Positions 31,961 to 40,954 of a stretch of 64,000 nucleotides of DNA are shown here, one piece after another (within the stretch, counting starts at the first letter, position 1; each line of letters opens with the position of its first letter). The notes beneath the pieces were generated by a model. That model ran no database searches. It was not told where the DNA came from and saw nothing but the letters and a program-made list of their open reading frames with translations. Position numbers and translations under genes: made by a program. This DNA is from CAYJFQ01 sp964369955 (GTDB lineage Bacteria; Bacillota_I; Bacilli_A; Erysipelotrichales; Erysipelotrichaceae). The stretch covers positions 62,001 through 126,000 of the forward strand of contig CAYJFQ010000001.1 in the NCBI GenBank assembly GCA_964369955.1, read 5' to 3'.

Positions 31961-33596
31961 TTCTACGACCTTGTTGGTATAAAAGTGTAGCTGCATTCAC
32001 AGAATTTTCATTTATCATTCCAACACCTAATACTGCAAGTTGTTGAATTGTTTCTTCATAACTTAGTTGTTTAACCGTTGTAATGGTTTCGCCATTATCA
32101 ATTAACTTATTAACGTAATAATGATAGTCGCTACAACCAACAACTTGCGCTAAGTGTGTTATCGAGATAACTTGAATATCACTTCCAAGTTCTTGCATCT
32201 TCTTACCTATTGAAAAAGCTGTGGTGCCAGATACTCCTGTATCTATTTCATCAAAAACAATTGTTTCAATTCCCTGTAACTTAGAGAATATTATTTTTAA
32301 ACCTAGCATTATACGCGATAGTTCTCCACCACTCGCCACTTTAATCATTGGTCGGGGATCGATATTTACATTAGTGCTCAATAAGAACTCAATATCATCA
32401 ATACCATCAACTTTCCCCTCTTTTAAATTGAAGCTAACTTTAAAAGTACTATTAGGTAAATCTAGATCCTTTAAATGTTTTAAAACATCATTCTCAAGAT
32501 CTAAAGATTTTGTTTTTCTTAATTCGCTATATTCACTAGCAATATCTAAAAAAGCTCTCTCTGCATTTAACAAATCGTTTTCTAGCTTTTCAAGTAATTC
32601 TTGAGAATTTTCAATCTCATGAATTGACTGTAACATCATATTCTTCTTCTCAATAATTTCTGGGTAGGTATCACCAAATTTTCTTTGAACCTTTTTAATT
32701 TCATAAAGTCTTGATTGAATTTGATTAACTTCTAAATCAGAAAAATCAATCGACTTTCTAAACTTTTTTAAATTAGCGAAAGAATCATCAATCGCAAAAT
32801 AACCATCTTTAAAAACAGAAACAATTGAAATCATTTCTTCATCTGTGAAAGATTCTATTTCTCTAACAATCTGCCAAAGTTGCTCTTTCAAATTATTATT
32901 TTCATAAATATTAATAGCATTATCAATTTTAGACGCAGATTTCTCAAAGGCAGAAATCAACTTAAATCTTGATTCTAACTCATTAATTTCTTCTTCATGT
33001 AAGTTTAACTCTTCAATTTCATTCACTTGAAACTTTAAAAAATCTAGTTCACTCTTGCTATACTTTTGTTCTTTTAATTCATTAAGATATATTTTTAAAT
33101 TGTTATATTCTTTGTACCTATTATTAACCTCTTCTAATAAGGGACTATCGATATATCTATCAAGTAAATTTAAATGATATTTTTTACTCAATAAATATTG
33201 ATTATCATGTTGTGAGTGAATATCAATAATTGGATTTAAAATCTCTTTCATAAAAGTCATGGTACAAGATCTACCATTAATTCTATTGATACCTTTATTA
33301 TCTTTGTTTACTTCTCGAGAAAATACATAAACGTCTTCCTTAGTGAATCCAGAATCCAATAATTTATCTTTTATTTCTTCTGAATTTATTTCAATAGTAG
33401 CCTCAATACGACTAAAATCCTTTCCTTTTCTAATTAAGTCACTAGAAAAACGATTACCTAGCAAAATGTCTAGGGCATCAATAATTAATGACTTACCTGC
33501 ACCTGTTTCACCAGTAAAACACGAAAAACCACTATTAAAATCTAGTGTTACTTTTTCAATAATAATGTAATTTTCAACATAAATAGATAAAATCAT
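31953..33596 (-). CDS. recN: DNA repair protein RecN
   Basis: RecN is an SMC-like ATPase acting early in double-strand break repair. Its 547 residues show an N-terminal Walker A in TGETGAGKSLIIDAL (about 28-42), long coiled coils (about 160-370), the ABC signature ASGGELSRIMLGLK and Walker B ETIVFDEIDTGVSG. It overlaps tlyA by 4 nt and xerD by 8 nt. In Bacillus argR (ahrC) lies between tlyA and recN; it is missing here. Confidence 0.96.
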   Translation of the reverse strand: MILSIYVENYIIIEKVTLDFNSGFSCFTGETGAGKSLIIDALDILLGNRFSSDLIRKGKDFSRIEATIEINSEEIKDKLLDSGFTKEDVYVFSREVNKDNKGINRINGRSCTMTFMKEILNPIIDIHSQHDNQYLLSKKYHLNLLDRYIDSPLLEEVNNRYKEYNNLKIYLNELKEQKYSKSELDFLKFQVNEIEELNLHEEEINELESRFKLISAFEKSASKIDNAINIYENNNLKEQLWQIVREIESFTDEEMISIVSVFKDGYFAIDDSFANLKKFRKSIDFSDLEVNQIQSRLYEIKKVQRKFGDTYPEIIEKKNMMLQSIHEIENSQELLEKLENDLLNAERAFLDIASEYSELRKTKSLDLENDVLKHLKDLDLPNSTFKVSFNLKEGKVDGIDDIEFLLSTNVNIDPRPMIKVASGGELSRIMLGLKIIFSKLQGIETIVFDEIDTGVSGTTAFSIGKKMQELGSDIQVISITHLAQVVGCSDYHYYVNKLIDNGETITTVKQLSYEETIQQLAVLGVGMINENSVNAATLLYQQGRRNG

Positions 33597-34360
33597 AATC
33601 TTTTTATTATACTTTCTAAATTCTTTTCCCCTTCTTTTGTTCTACATACTAACATTAAATACTCCTGATTACCTTTTTTTCCAATTAAATCAGTTTTACT
33701 AAAATTTTTAACTATAAAATTCGAATAACTGACTTGATCATAAATTCTAGTGATCGATTCTTTAACTGCCTTTTGATTATTAACAACCCCATGCTTGTTT
33801 AAATTTTTTTGACCAACCTCAAACTGTGGTTTTATTAAAATTATTATATCACAATTAGAATCAGCTAGCTCAAAGAGCTTAGGAAGTATTAAACAAATAG
33901 AAATAAAACTTACATCAACAACAATTAAATCAATTGAATCACTAAAATTACTTTTAACGACAGAACGGATGTCAGTATTTTCCATCACGATAACTCTATC
34001 ATCGATGCGTAGCTTTTCTGACAATTGATCCGTGCCAACATCTATGCAATAAACTTTGCTTGCACCAGCTTCTAAACAGTAATCAGTGAATCCGCCTGTA
34101 GATGAACCAACATCTATCACTACTTTATTACTAACATCTATAGAAAATTCCTTAATTGCTTGTTGTAATTTTAAACCAGATCTTGAAACATAAGTAAACA
34201 ACTCATCAATCAACTCAATACTCACCCCTGGTTTTACCATAAAACCGCATTTAGTTACAATGGCACCATCAACTTTCACAAGACTATTTTTAATTAATTC
34301 TTGAGCATAAGATTTTGATTTAGCATTAAAGTTCTCCAAAACATACACATCTAATCGCAT
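33593..34360 (-). CDS. tlyA: TlyA-family rRNA 2'-O-methyltransferase
   Basis: TlyA proteins methylate ribose of cytidines in 16S and/or 23S rRNA; some are also called hemolysins. The 255-residue product has an N-terminal S4 RNA-binding domain (about 1-60, MRLDVYVLENFNAKSKSYAQ), and an FtsJ-like Rossmann domain. The latter has the SAM motif DVGSSTGGFTDYCL near 83 and catalytic-type residues in DLIVVDVSFIS and ILIKPQFEVG. It overlaps dxs by one base and recN by 4 nt. The dxs-tlyA-recN order is conserved in Bacilli (yqxC). Confidence 0.94.
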   Translation of the reverse strand: MRLDVYVLENFNAKSKSYAQELIKNSLVKVDGAIVTKCGFMVKPGVSIELIDELFTYVSRSGLKLQQAIKEFSIDVSNKVVIDVGSSTGGFTDYCLEAGASKVYCIDVGTDQLSEKLRIDDRVIVMENTDIRSVVKSNFSDSIDLIVVDVSFISICLILPKLFELADSNCDIIILIKPQFEVGQKNLNKHGVVNNQKAVKESITRIYDQVSYSNFIVKNFSKTDLIGKKGNQEYLMLVCRTKEGEKNLESIIKRL

Positions 34361-36210
34361 TATTTAAAAACTTTCTTTAAAAAACTACCTGCATCAATAC
34401 CAGCAATTTTTTCGATTTCTTCTTTTTTACCATGTTGAACATAATTCACTAATCCAAAAGTATTAATTTCAACATGTTTCTTATTTTTATAATAGTAGCT
34501 ACCAATTAAACTAGCTAAACCTCCAACACTTACGCCATCTTCAAGAATATAAAAAGGTAGATTTATTTTTTCTAACTTAACTAACATTTTTTCATCTAAC
34601 GGCTTAATAAAACGAGCATTAATTAAATATGCAGATTTATCAGTTTTTTCCAACTTACTTTTTATATTAAGAACATTCTCTCCATAAGTGATAATGATTT
34701 TTTCAGGTTGATCCCCAACTTTAATTAGATTCCAACTTCCAACTTCAATATTTTCAACATTAGATATTTCACTCTTCTCAACTACACCTCTTGGGTATCT
34801 AATGACAAAAGGATGATTAGCTTTATGGGCTTTATGTAACATGCTTTCTAATTCAAGATAATTTGATGGTTGCCCTATAACTATATTAGGTAGAGGTGTT
34901 AATAAGCCGACATCAAAAACTCCATGATGAGTTTCTCCATCTTCACCGACAAGACCACAACGATCTACTCCTATAATAACTGGCAAATTCATACGACAAA
35001 TATCATGATTAATTTGATCATAAGCTCTTTGTAAGAAAGTGGAATACAGTGAAATAAATGGACGCTTTCCAGCTTGAGCAAATCCGGCAGCCAATGTTGC
35101 AGCATGCTCCTCAGCCATTCCGCAATCAAAAAATCTTTCAGGATACATTTCCGCAAACTTGCCTAACTTACTTCCTAAAGCCATCGCTGGAGTTAGTACT
35201 AGTAAATTCTTATCTTTCTTTGCGATATCTAGTAAAATATCATTAACAGCCTGACTCCAAGTTACTTGGTTTCCTGTTACTTTTTTAATGAATTCACCTG
35301 AATCAACATCAAAACAATCAACACCGTGCCAAATTCCATTCTCATCCTTCTCAGAATGTTCAAAACCCTTACCCTTAGTAGTTCTAATATGTAATAAGAC
35401 TGGTTTTGTTTGATTTTTAGCAAAATCAAAAGCTTTTAATAAATCTTTAAAATTATGTCCATCAACTGGTCCATAATATTCGAATCCTAAATCATCAAAA
35501 TAATTACCACTAATTAAATTATTCTTTAACACCTCTTTAGTATTATGAAAAAAACCAGTAACAGCCTTGCCGCTATCAGATTTGTTTAAATTATTTTTTA
35601 CTTTAAGTTTTAAATTTTGATAACCTTTACTTGATCGCATATTTGAAAGCAGGCTATTGAAAGCGCTATTAGATTTATTTATAGCCATTTGATTATCATT
35701 TAAAACTACTATGACTTTAGACTGAGTTGAACCAATATGATTTAAAGCCTCAAATGATTCACCATTTTCAATCGAAGAGTCTCCAATAACGACAATAGAG
35801 TTTCTTTTCTTGTTATCAAGTTTTGCACTAATAGAATCAGCAAGTGCTGCTGAAATTGAAGTACCTGCATGGCCAGCCTCCCAATGATCATAAATGCTCT
35901 CAGAACGTTTTTGAAATCCTGAGATGCCATTTAATTTTCTCAAGTTATCGAAATCTTTAGCTCTTCCAGTTAATATTTTATAGATATAAGTTTGATGTCC
36001 CACATCAAAAAATATATGATCCTTTTTAAAGTCAAATGCTTTATTTAGAGCAATTGTAAGCTCAACTACACCCAGATTACTTGATAAGTGACCACCTGTT
36101 TTAGAAATTTTATCAATTAAAAAACTTCTAATATCGGCAGCTAACTCAGTAAGTTGCTTTTCTGAATAATCCTTTAAAAAATTCGGTGATTTAATTTTAT
36201 TAACATCCAT
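34360..36210 (-). CDS. dxs: 1-deoxy-D-xylulose-5-phosphate synthase
   Basis: DXS condenses pyruvate and glyceraldehyde-3-phosphate in the first step of the MEP isoprenoid pathway and needs thiamine diphosphate. The 616-residue protein has the usual three domains: GGHLSSNLGVVELTIALN near the start, the ThDP domain, the pyrimidine-binding domain (GVDRCGLVGEDGETHHGVFD) and the transketolase C-terminal domain. The ThDP motif is atypical: GDSSIENG replaces the usual GDGxxxxG, although the distant Asn (LNDNQ) is kept. It begins 2 nt after ispA stops and overlaps tlyA by one base. Confidence 0.95.
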   Translation of the reverse strand: MDVNKIKSPNFLKDYSEKQLTELAADIRSFLIDKISKTGGHLSSNLGVVELTIALNKAFDFKKDHIFFDVGHQTYIYKILTGRAKDFDNLRKLNGISGFQKRSESIYDHWEAGHAGTSISAALADSISAKLDNKKRNSIVVIGDSSIENGESFEALNHIGSTQSKVIVVLNDNQMAINKSNSAFNSLLSNMRSSKGYQNLKLKVKNNLNKSDSGKAVTGFFHNTKEVLKNNLISGNYFDDLGFEYYGPVDGHNFKDLLKAFDFAKNQTKPVLLHIRTTKGKGFEHSEKDENGIWHGVDCFDVDSGEFIKKVTGNQVTWSQAVNDILLDIAKKDKNLLVLTPAMALGSKLGKFAEMYPERFFDCGMAEEHAATLAAGFAQAGKRPFISLYSTFLQRAYDQINHDICRMNLPVIIGVDRCGLVGEDGETHHGVFDVGLLTPLPNIVIGQPSNYLELESMLHKAHKANHPFVIRYPRGVVEKSEISNVENIEVGSWNLIKVGDQPEKIIITYGENVLNIKSKLEKTDKSAYLINARFIKPLDEKMLVKLEKINLPFYILEDGVSVGGLASLIGSYYYKNKKHVEINTFGLVNYVQHGKKEEIEKIAGIDAGSFLKKVFK

Positions 36211-36211
36211 T

Positions 36212-37042
36212 TTATTTCTCTCTTGTCAATAACTGATCAATAATCTCATCAAGTGCTGGAAAACTTCTTGGTAAACTTGTAAGTTTACTTCTAAGCTCTT
36301 GATAAACTCTATTATATTCAGTTATAGCGCCTTCTAACCCTAATACACTTGTTGCAGTATTTCTATTATTTGCAATATCACTTGATGACTTTCCACTTTC
36401 AATCGATCCTTGATAATCTAATATATCATCTTGAATTTGGAAAGCAACACCTAGTTGAAAACCAATATCTTCTAATAAATCTAAGTAATTCAAACTATCA
36501 CTGATAATGGCACCCATTCTTAATGAACAAGCAAATAAACATCCTGTTTTTAAAGTATGACTTTTTACCAATTCCTGATAATTTGAATGGTCGCTTTCAA
36601 CATCTAAAGTTTGACCTAGTATCATTCCATTCATCCCTGAATACTTAGCTAATTCTTTAACTAACATCAGCGCATTCTTTGATTCAACATTACTCAATAA
36701 CTCAAAAGCATAAGTAAGTAAACCATCACCAGCTAGAATTGCAGTTGCTTCATCAAATTGGATATGACAAGTGTTTTTACCTCTTCTAAGAGTGTCATTG
36801 TCCATAGCTGGTAAATCGTCATGTACTAAAGAGTAAGTGTGTATCATCTCTATAGCGCAACCACATAACATCATATCGTGATAATTAGCACCATAACTAT
36901 TAGCTACTGAAAAAAGTAATCGGGGTCTAATTCTTTTTCCACCTGCAAGAAGACTATAATTCATCGCTTCTTTAACTAAACTGTCTTCACAATTATCCAA
37001 GACTTTTTCTAAAAATTGTTCAAAATTATCTTGTTTCATCAT
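36212..37042 (-). CDS. ispA: Polyprenyl (farnesyl/geranyl) diphosphate synthase
   Basis: A trans-prenyltransferase that extends allylic diphosphates with isopentenyl diphosphate, supplying undecaprenyl and other isoprenoids. It has 276 residues from the first of two adjacent ATG codons. The first Asp-rich motif is in VHDDLPAMDND, with the second in QIQDDILD; GGKRIRPRLLF is the substrate-binding segment. It overlaps xseB by 17 nt. The xseA-xseB-ispA-dxs order is the standard Bacilli string. Confidence 0.94.
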   Translation of the reverse strand: MMKQDNFEQFLEKVLDNCEDSLVKEAMNYSLLAGGKRIRPRLLFSVANSYGANYHDMMLCGCAIEMIHTYSLVHDDLPAMDNDTLRRGKNTCHIQFDEATAILAGDGLLTYAFELLSNVESKNALMLVKELAKYSGMNGMILGQTLDVESDHSNYQELVKSHTLKTGCLFACSLRMGAIISDSLNYLDLLEDIGFQLGVAFQIQDDILDYQGSIESGKSSSDIANNRNTATSVLGLEGAITEYNRVYQELRSKLTSLPRSFPALDEIIDQLLTREK

Positions 37043-37220
37043 TATTAATCATTTCCTTTATTTTATTTTCAAATATTGAAAGTTTTTCTTCACCTTCTTT
37101 GACAAGTATCATACCTTCTTGGAATAAAACTAATGCTTCTTCCATTGAGACTTTATTTTCTTCTAAATCAGATACAATTTTATTTAGTCTCTCAATAATT
37201 TCGTTAAATTTCTTTTCCAT
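37026..37220 (-). CDS. xseB: Exodeoxyribonuclease VII small subunit
   Basis: XseB is the small helical subunit of exonuclease VII, which degrades single-stranded DNA. Its 64 residues are typical, with the family pattern FNEIIERLNKIVSDLEENKVSMEEALVLF and EGMILVKEGEEKL. It overlaps xseA by 17 nt and ispA by 17 nt, indicating tight coupling. Confidence 0.93.
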   Translation of the reverse strand: MEKKFNEIIERLNKIVSDLEENKVSMEEALVLFQEGMILVKEGEEKLSIFENKIKEMINNDETR

Positions 37221-38469
37221 AATCTATACCTACAACTTTACTTTCTATTCTACCACTATTTAAACAAACTGTAATCTTATCACCAATATTTACTTCATCA
37301 CTAGTTCTCACTAGCTTATCGTTTTTATAAGTTAAACTATATCCTCTAGATAATACTTTTAGCGGACTCAAGGCATCTAGTAAGTACTCCATTCTTTTGA
37401 GATCATTATTAGACCTATTGTAGTTATTCTCTAGTATTTTCTCTAATTGAACTTTATAAGACTCTAATACCCTGTCTTGGTTATGTTTGAAAGTTAATCC
37501 CAGTCGATCAAACTTATTGAACAACTCTTTTGCAATTATCACTTCTTTTTCGCGCCTGTTTAAGCTATTGATTAAATTTTGTTTAATATAATTTAAACTT
37601 AAATGATTGTTATTTATTTGAATTGATAAACCAATTTCCATTCTTTCTTTAAAAATATTAAAATCTTTTATAACTTCCTTAATATCTGGTGTTGTTAACT
37701 CAACTGCAGCAGTAGGAGTTGGAGCTCTTAAATCACTAACAAAATCAATTAAAGTAAAATCACTCTCATGTCCTATTCCACTGATTATCGGTTTGGGGTA
37801 TTTATAAATATATCTAATCAATCTTTCGTCATTGAAACAATTTAAATCCTCAAAAGATCCACCGCCACGACAAATAATTACAAAATCATAGCTATTATCA
37901 TTTTTGATCATCTCTAAATTTTTAGTTATATCACTAGGTGCACCAATTCCTTGAACAATAGTCGGAATAATATCAACCTTGCATATAGGCCAACGACGAT
38001 TAAAAACATGCATAACGTCAGCACTGGCCGCACTATCCAACCCAACAAGAACTGCGACTTTTTCTGGATACTTAGTAATACTCTTTTTATTACTGCTATT
38101 AAATAGTCCCTCTTTGGTGAGTTTTTCTTTTAATAATTCATATTGTTGATAAATATTGCCAATTCCCTCTTCTTGCATAGTTAAAACATTTATTTGAATT
38201 TGTCCAGTTGCTTGATAAACACTAATAATTCCATTAATCAACACACTAGTTCCGTCTTTAGGTCTAAATGTCAGAGATTTAAATCTACTGGAAAACATCA
38301 CACAACTAATTTTAGCCTGTTCATCCTTTAAAGAAAAATAAATGTGCCCATTTTTAGACACACTTAAATTTGCAATTTCACCTATTACATTTACATTTTG
38401 AAGTTGCGGTTGACAATTAATTGCATCTTTAATTATATTAACTAATTGATTTACGCTTATTTTATTCAT
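37204..38469 (-). CDS. xseA: Exodeoxyribonuclease VII large subunit
   Basis: The catalytic subunit of exonuclease VII. Its 421 residues comprise an N-terminal OB fold (about 1-100, NVIGEIANLSVSKNGHIYFSLKD) and the nuclease domain with the conserved ICRGGGSFEDLNCFNDE and ISGIGHESDFTLIDFVSDLRAPTP. A helical C-terminal region follows. In Bacillus folD lies between nusB and xseA; here xseA overlaps nusB by 4 nt and folD is absent. Confidence 0.95.
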   Translation of the reverse strand: MNKISVNQLVNIIKDAINCQPQLQNVNVIGEIANLSVSKNGHIYFSLKDEQAKISCVMFSSRFKSLTFRPKDGTSVLINGIISVYQATGQIQINVLTMQEEGIGNIYQQYELLKEKLTKEGLFNSSNKKSITKYPEKVAVLVGLDSAASADVMHVFNRRWPICKVDIIPTIVQGIGAPSDITKNLEMIKNDNSYDFVIICRGGGSFEDLNCFNDERLIRYIYKYPKPIISGIGHESDFTLIDFVSDLRAPTPTAAVELTTPDIKEVIKDFNIFKERMEIGLSIQINNNHLSLNYIKQNLINSLNRREKEVIIAKELFNKFDRLGLTFKHNQDRVLESYKVQLEKILENNYNRSNNDLKRMEYLLDALSPLKVLSRGYSLTYKNDKLVRTSDEVNIGDKITVCLNSGRIESKVVGIDYGKEI

Positions 38470-38837
38470 AGTTTATCCAAAGATGCATTAATTAATTTAT
38501 AAGAATCATCATCACCGCCAAATACTTTAGCCAGTGTAATAGCTTCATTAATAACAACAGGTTTCTCATTAATTTCCAATTCAATTTCCGATATACTCAT
38601 CAATAAAATTGCTTGTTCAATTAAACCAAGCCTATCAAAAGTCCACTCTTTTAGTAATGCGTTAATTCTATCAACATATTTATCTTTGCAACTAACAACA
38701 TCAGCTACAATAAGATCCATAAAAGGATCAGTTTCCTTACCGACATTATTTGCTAATGAATCGAAAATATCAGCACCAGTAAGCAGATGTTGATAAATAC
38801 TAGTCATTACTTTCACACGCATTTCATGTCTGTTCAT
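38466..38837 (-). CDS. nusB: Transcription antitermination factor NusB
   Basis: NusB with S10 (NusE) forms the antitermination complex on rRNA operons. The 123-residue all-helical protein has the family end INEAITLAKVFGGDDDSYKLINASLDKL. It overlaps the Asp23 gene by one base and xseA by 4 nt. Confidence 0.92.
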   Translation of the reverse strand: MNRHEMRVKVMTSIYQHLLTGADIFDSLANNVGKETDPFMDLIVADVVSCKDKYVDRINALLKEWTFDRLGLIEQAILLMSISEIELEINEKPVVINEAITLAKVFGGDDDSYKLINASLDKL

Positions 38838-39166
38838 TAAATAATAAACCCGATAATTTTAATATCAATCTCTAAACATTTAACTGAAGTCATCTGAATA
38901 ATTGCTTCATTAATTTTGTTTTGAACATGAAGACAAGTATCATTAAGGTTACTGCCATATTTAATTTTCAAACTGATAGTTAAAATTAGATTATTGTCTT
39001 CAATACGACAATTAATTGGATTTTTTAATCCACTTTTTTCTGATAATTCAACATTATCAAATTCATTAGCAACGATCAACGCAATAGACTCAAAAACACT
39101 GGTGCTAATCGCATAGTTACCTTTCTTTAAATCATTATTTCTTAAACTTATATATTCATTTGCCAT
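38837..39166 (-). CDS. Asp23/Gls24-family protein (YqhY-like)
   Basis: Small cytoplasmic protein of the Asp23 family. YqhY in Bacillus is encoded just before nusB and is linked to acetyl-CoA carboxylase control. The ATG at 39166 fits AGGTGAG (39178-39172) at 5 nt; the GTG at 39175 overlaps that site. The product is 109 residues with the family pattern SVFESIALIVANEF and LTISLKIKYGSNL. A second Asp23 protein (yloU) lies at 54797-55156. Confidence 0.85.
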   Translation of the reverse strand: MANEYISLRNNDLKKGNYAISTSVFESIALIVANEFDNVELSEKSGLKNPINCRIEDNNLILTISLKIKYGSNLNDTCLHVQNKINEAIIQMTSVKCLEIDIKIIGFII

Positions 39167-39196
39167 TTTTCTCACCTACCATATTATATCATATTT

Positions 39197-40084
39197 TTAA
39201 TTTAAGGACTTATAGTCTTCACTAATTTGCTCAATTAACTCCTCTACACTGGAGAATTTAATTTCAGTTCTTAAAAAGTCCTTAAAATATACTACCACAT
39301 TTTCACCATAAATATCATCATTAAATTCAGAAATTAACACTTCTATACTTCGATATTGTAAATCAAAAGTTGGATTTTTACCAATATTAATTAAACATCG
39401 ATACATTTCATCTTTTACTGATATTTCACCTATATATACTCCATCCATAGGAATGAGGTACTCAAAATCTAGTTTTATATTAGCTGTTGGAAAACCTAGC
39501 GTCCTCCCTATTTGACGTCCTTTAATTACTTCGCCTTTAATTGAATATAGTCTGCCTAATAATTCATTAGTTTTTTTAATATTTCCATTTATTATAAGTT
39601 CACTTATCATGGTAGTACTGGTTTTTTCAACATCTCCAATTTTATCTACAACATTTGTCTTAAAATTGGCGTATTTTTCTAAATCTCTAGAATCACCTTT
39701 CCCTAAGTACCCATACTTAAAATCAAAGCCGCAAGTTAAATACTTACAACCAATGTCAAATAGAAAATCTAAAAATTTATCTTTATCAACTTTTCTAAAG
39801 CTATTAAAATCAAAAACTAAACAATAATCAAAGTTCATTTCTTTAAAAATATTTAACTTATCACTTAATGAAGTTAAGAGTTCAAATTCCTTTTCTTTAA
39901 TTACTTCCCAAGGATCTGGATAAAAAGTTACTACAGCACTTTTTAAATTAAATTCTTTCGCTAAGTGCAGCGCATCAGTCAATAACTTCTGATGAGCGAC
40001 ATGTACTCCGTCAAAGTAACCGATAGCCAATGAAATGTCATCAATAAAGTAATTATCGATCGGACTTAAATTTAGCACCTTCAT
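39197..40084 (-). CDS. ribF: Bifunctional riboflavin kinase / FAD synthetase
   Basis: RibF makes FMN and then FAD. The ATG at 40084 overlaps the truB stop (TAATG) and lies 8 nt from AGGGGG; an ATG two codons upstream is only 2 nt from it. The product has 295 residues. The N-terminal adenylyltransferase domain (about 12-160) has AIGYFDGVHVAHQKLL. The C-terminal flavokinase domain (about 175-290) has GRQIGRTLGFPTANIKLD and the metal-binding PTAN. Truncation is not seen. It is coupled to truB. Confidence 0.94.
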   Translation of the reverse strand: MKVLNLSPIDNYFIDDISLAIGYFDGVHVAHQKLLTDALHLAKEFNLKSAVVTFYPDPWEVIKEKEFELLTSLSDKLNIFKEMNFDYCLVFDFNSFRKVDKDKFLDFLFDIGCKYLTCGFDFKYGYLGKGDSRDLEKYANFKTNVVDKIGDVEKTSTTMISELIINGNIKKTNELLGRLYSIKGEVIKGRQIGRTLGFPTANIKLDFEYLIPMDGVYIGEISVKDEMYRCLINIGKNPTFDLQYRSIEVLISEFNDDIYGENVVVYFKDFLRTEIKFSSVEELIEQISEDYKSLN

Positions 40085-40929
40085 TACCATAACCCCCTAA
40101 GACACTTAAAGATATTATCTCTTTCCCTTAGATAACATGCAATAACAACTCCATTTTCATCAGTTATCATAACCTTATCATCTCTTGTATCTAATTGAAT
40201 TCTCTTTCCATTTCTAACATCCTCAATATTACCATATTGAATAAAAGGATAATCCGTTAATACTACTTCATTATTTAAAATATTGAAATTTTCACTTTTT
40301 ACATCAGATAGTAAATAGCTATCACTAATTGAAAAGTCTCCAACCTTAGTTCTAACTAGAGCTGCCATTGAACCGACTGTATTTAACTTCTCAGCGATGT
40401 CAATACACATCGACCTGATATATGTACCTGCACTACAAACAACTCTAAAATCAATGTATTCATCTCTGTATTCAAGTAATTCTATTTCATGAATTGTAAC
40501 TTTTCGTTGCTTAATCTCAACCTCTTTATTCTCTCTAGCATATTGATAAAGTTTTTTTCCATTTACTTTAATAGCTGAATAAATAGGAGGTGTCTGCATA
40601 AAAGTTCCTAAAAAACTATTTAAAACATCTATTACTTGTCGTTGTGTGTATACTCCATATTTCTTCTCTTCAATAACTTCTCCCCACACATCATAAGTAT
40701 CGGTTTTAACTCCAAGTTTCAATCTGCAAATATACTCTTTTGTTGCAGCTTCAAAAAAAGGTAGTAGCTTAGTGCTTCTATCGATAAAACAAACTAGCAA
40801 ACCGGTAGCATTCGGATCTAAAGTTCCAGAATGCCCTACTTTGTTGACATTCAGAATTTTTTTTAATCGATTAACAACTTGGAAAGAAGTCAATCCCTTT
40901 TCTTTGTTTATTAATATTATTCCATTCAT
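40084..40929 (-). CDS. truB: tRNA pseudouridine-55 synthase TruB
   Basis: TruB makes pseudouridine 55 in the T loop of tRNAs. The 281-residue product has INKEKGLTSFQVVNRL at the N-terminus, the catalytic Asp in VGHSGTLDPNATGLL, the TYDVWGEV region and CSAGTYIRSMCIDI. There is no Shine-Dalgarno before the ATG at 40929, and TATAAT lies 8 nt upstream. In Bacillus rbfA-truB-ribF are contiguous; here the ttcA gene on the other strand separates rbfA from truB. Confidence 0.95.
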   Translation of the reverse strand: MNGIILINKEKGLTSFQVVNRLKKILNVNKVGHSGTLDPNATGLLVCFIDRSTKLLPFFEAATKEYICRLKLGVKTDTYDVWGEVIEEKKYGVYTQRQVIDVLNSFLGTFMQTPPIYSAIKVNGKKLYQYARENKEVEIKQRKVTIHEIELLEYRDEYIDFRVVCSAGTYIRSMCIDIAEKLNTVGSMAALVRTKVGDFSISDSYLLSDVKSENFNILNNEVVLTDYPFIQYGNIEDVRNGKRIQLDTRDDKVMITDENGVVIACYLRERDNIFKCLRGLW

Positions 40930-40954
40930 CAATTAATATTATATAATATTTATA
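40929..40954. promoter_or_regulatory. Shared palindromic -10 for divergent truB and ttcA, both apparently leaderless
   Basis: ATTATATAAT (40938-40947) is a perfect palindrome that gives TATAAT on both strands. The minus-strand copy (40943-40938) is 8 nt from the truB ATG, the plus-strand copy (40942-40947) 6 nt from the ttcA ATG. Only 24 bases separate the two start codons, and neither gene has a ribosome site. -35 boxes are weak. Confidence 0.6.
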
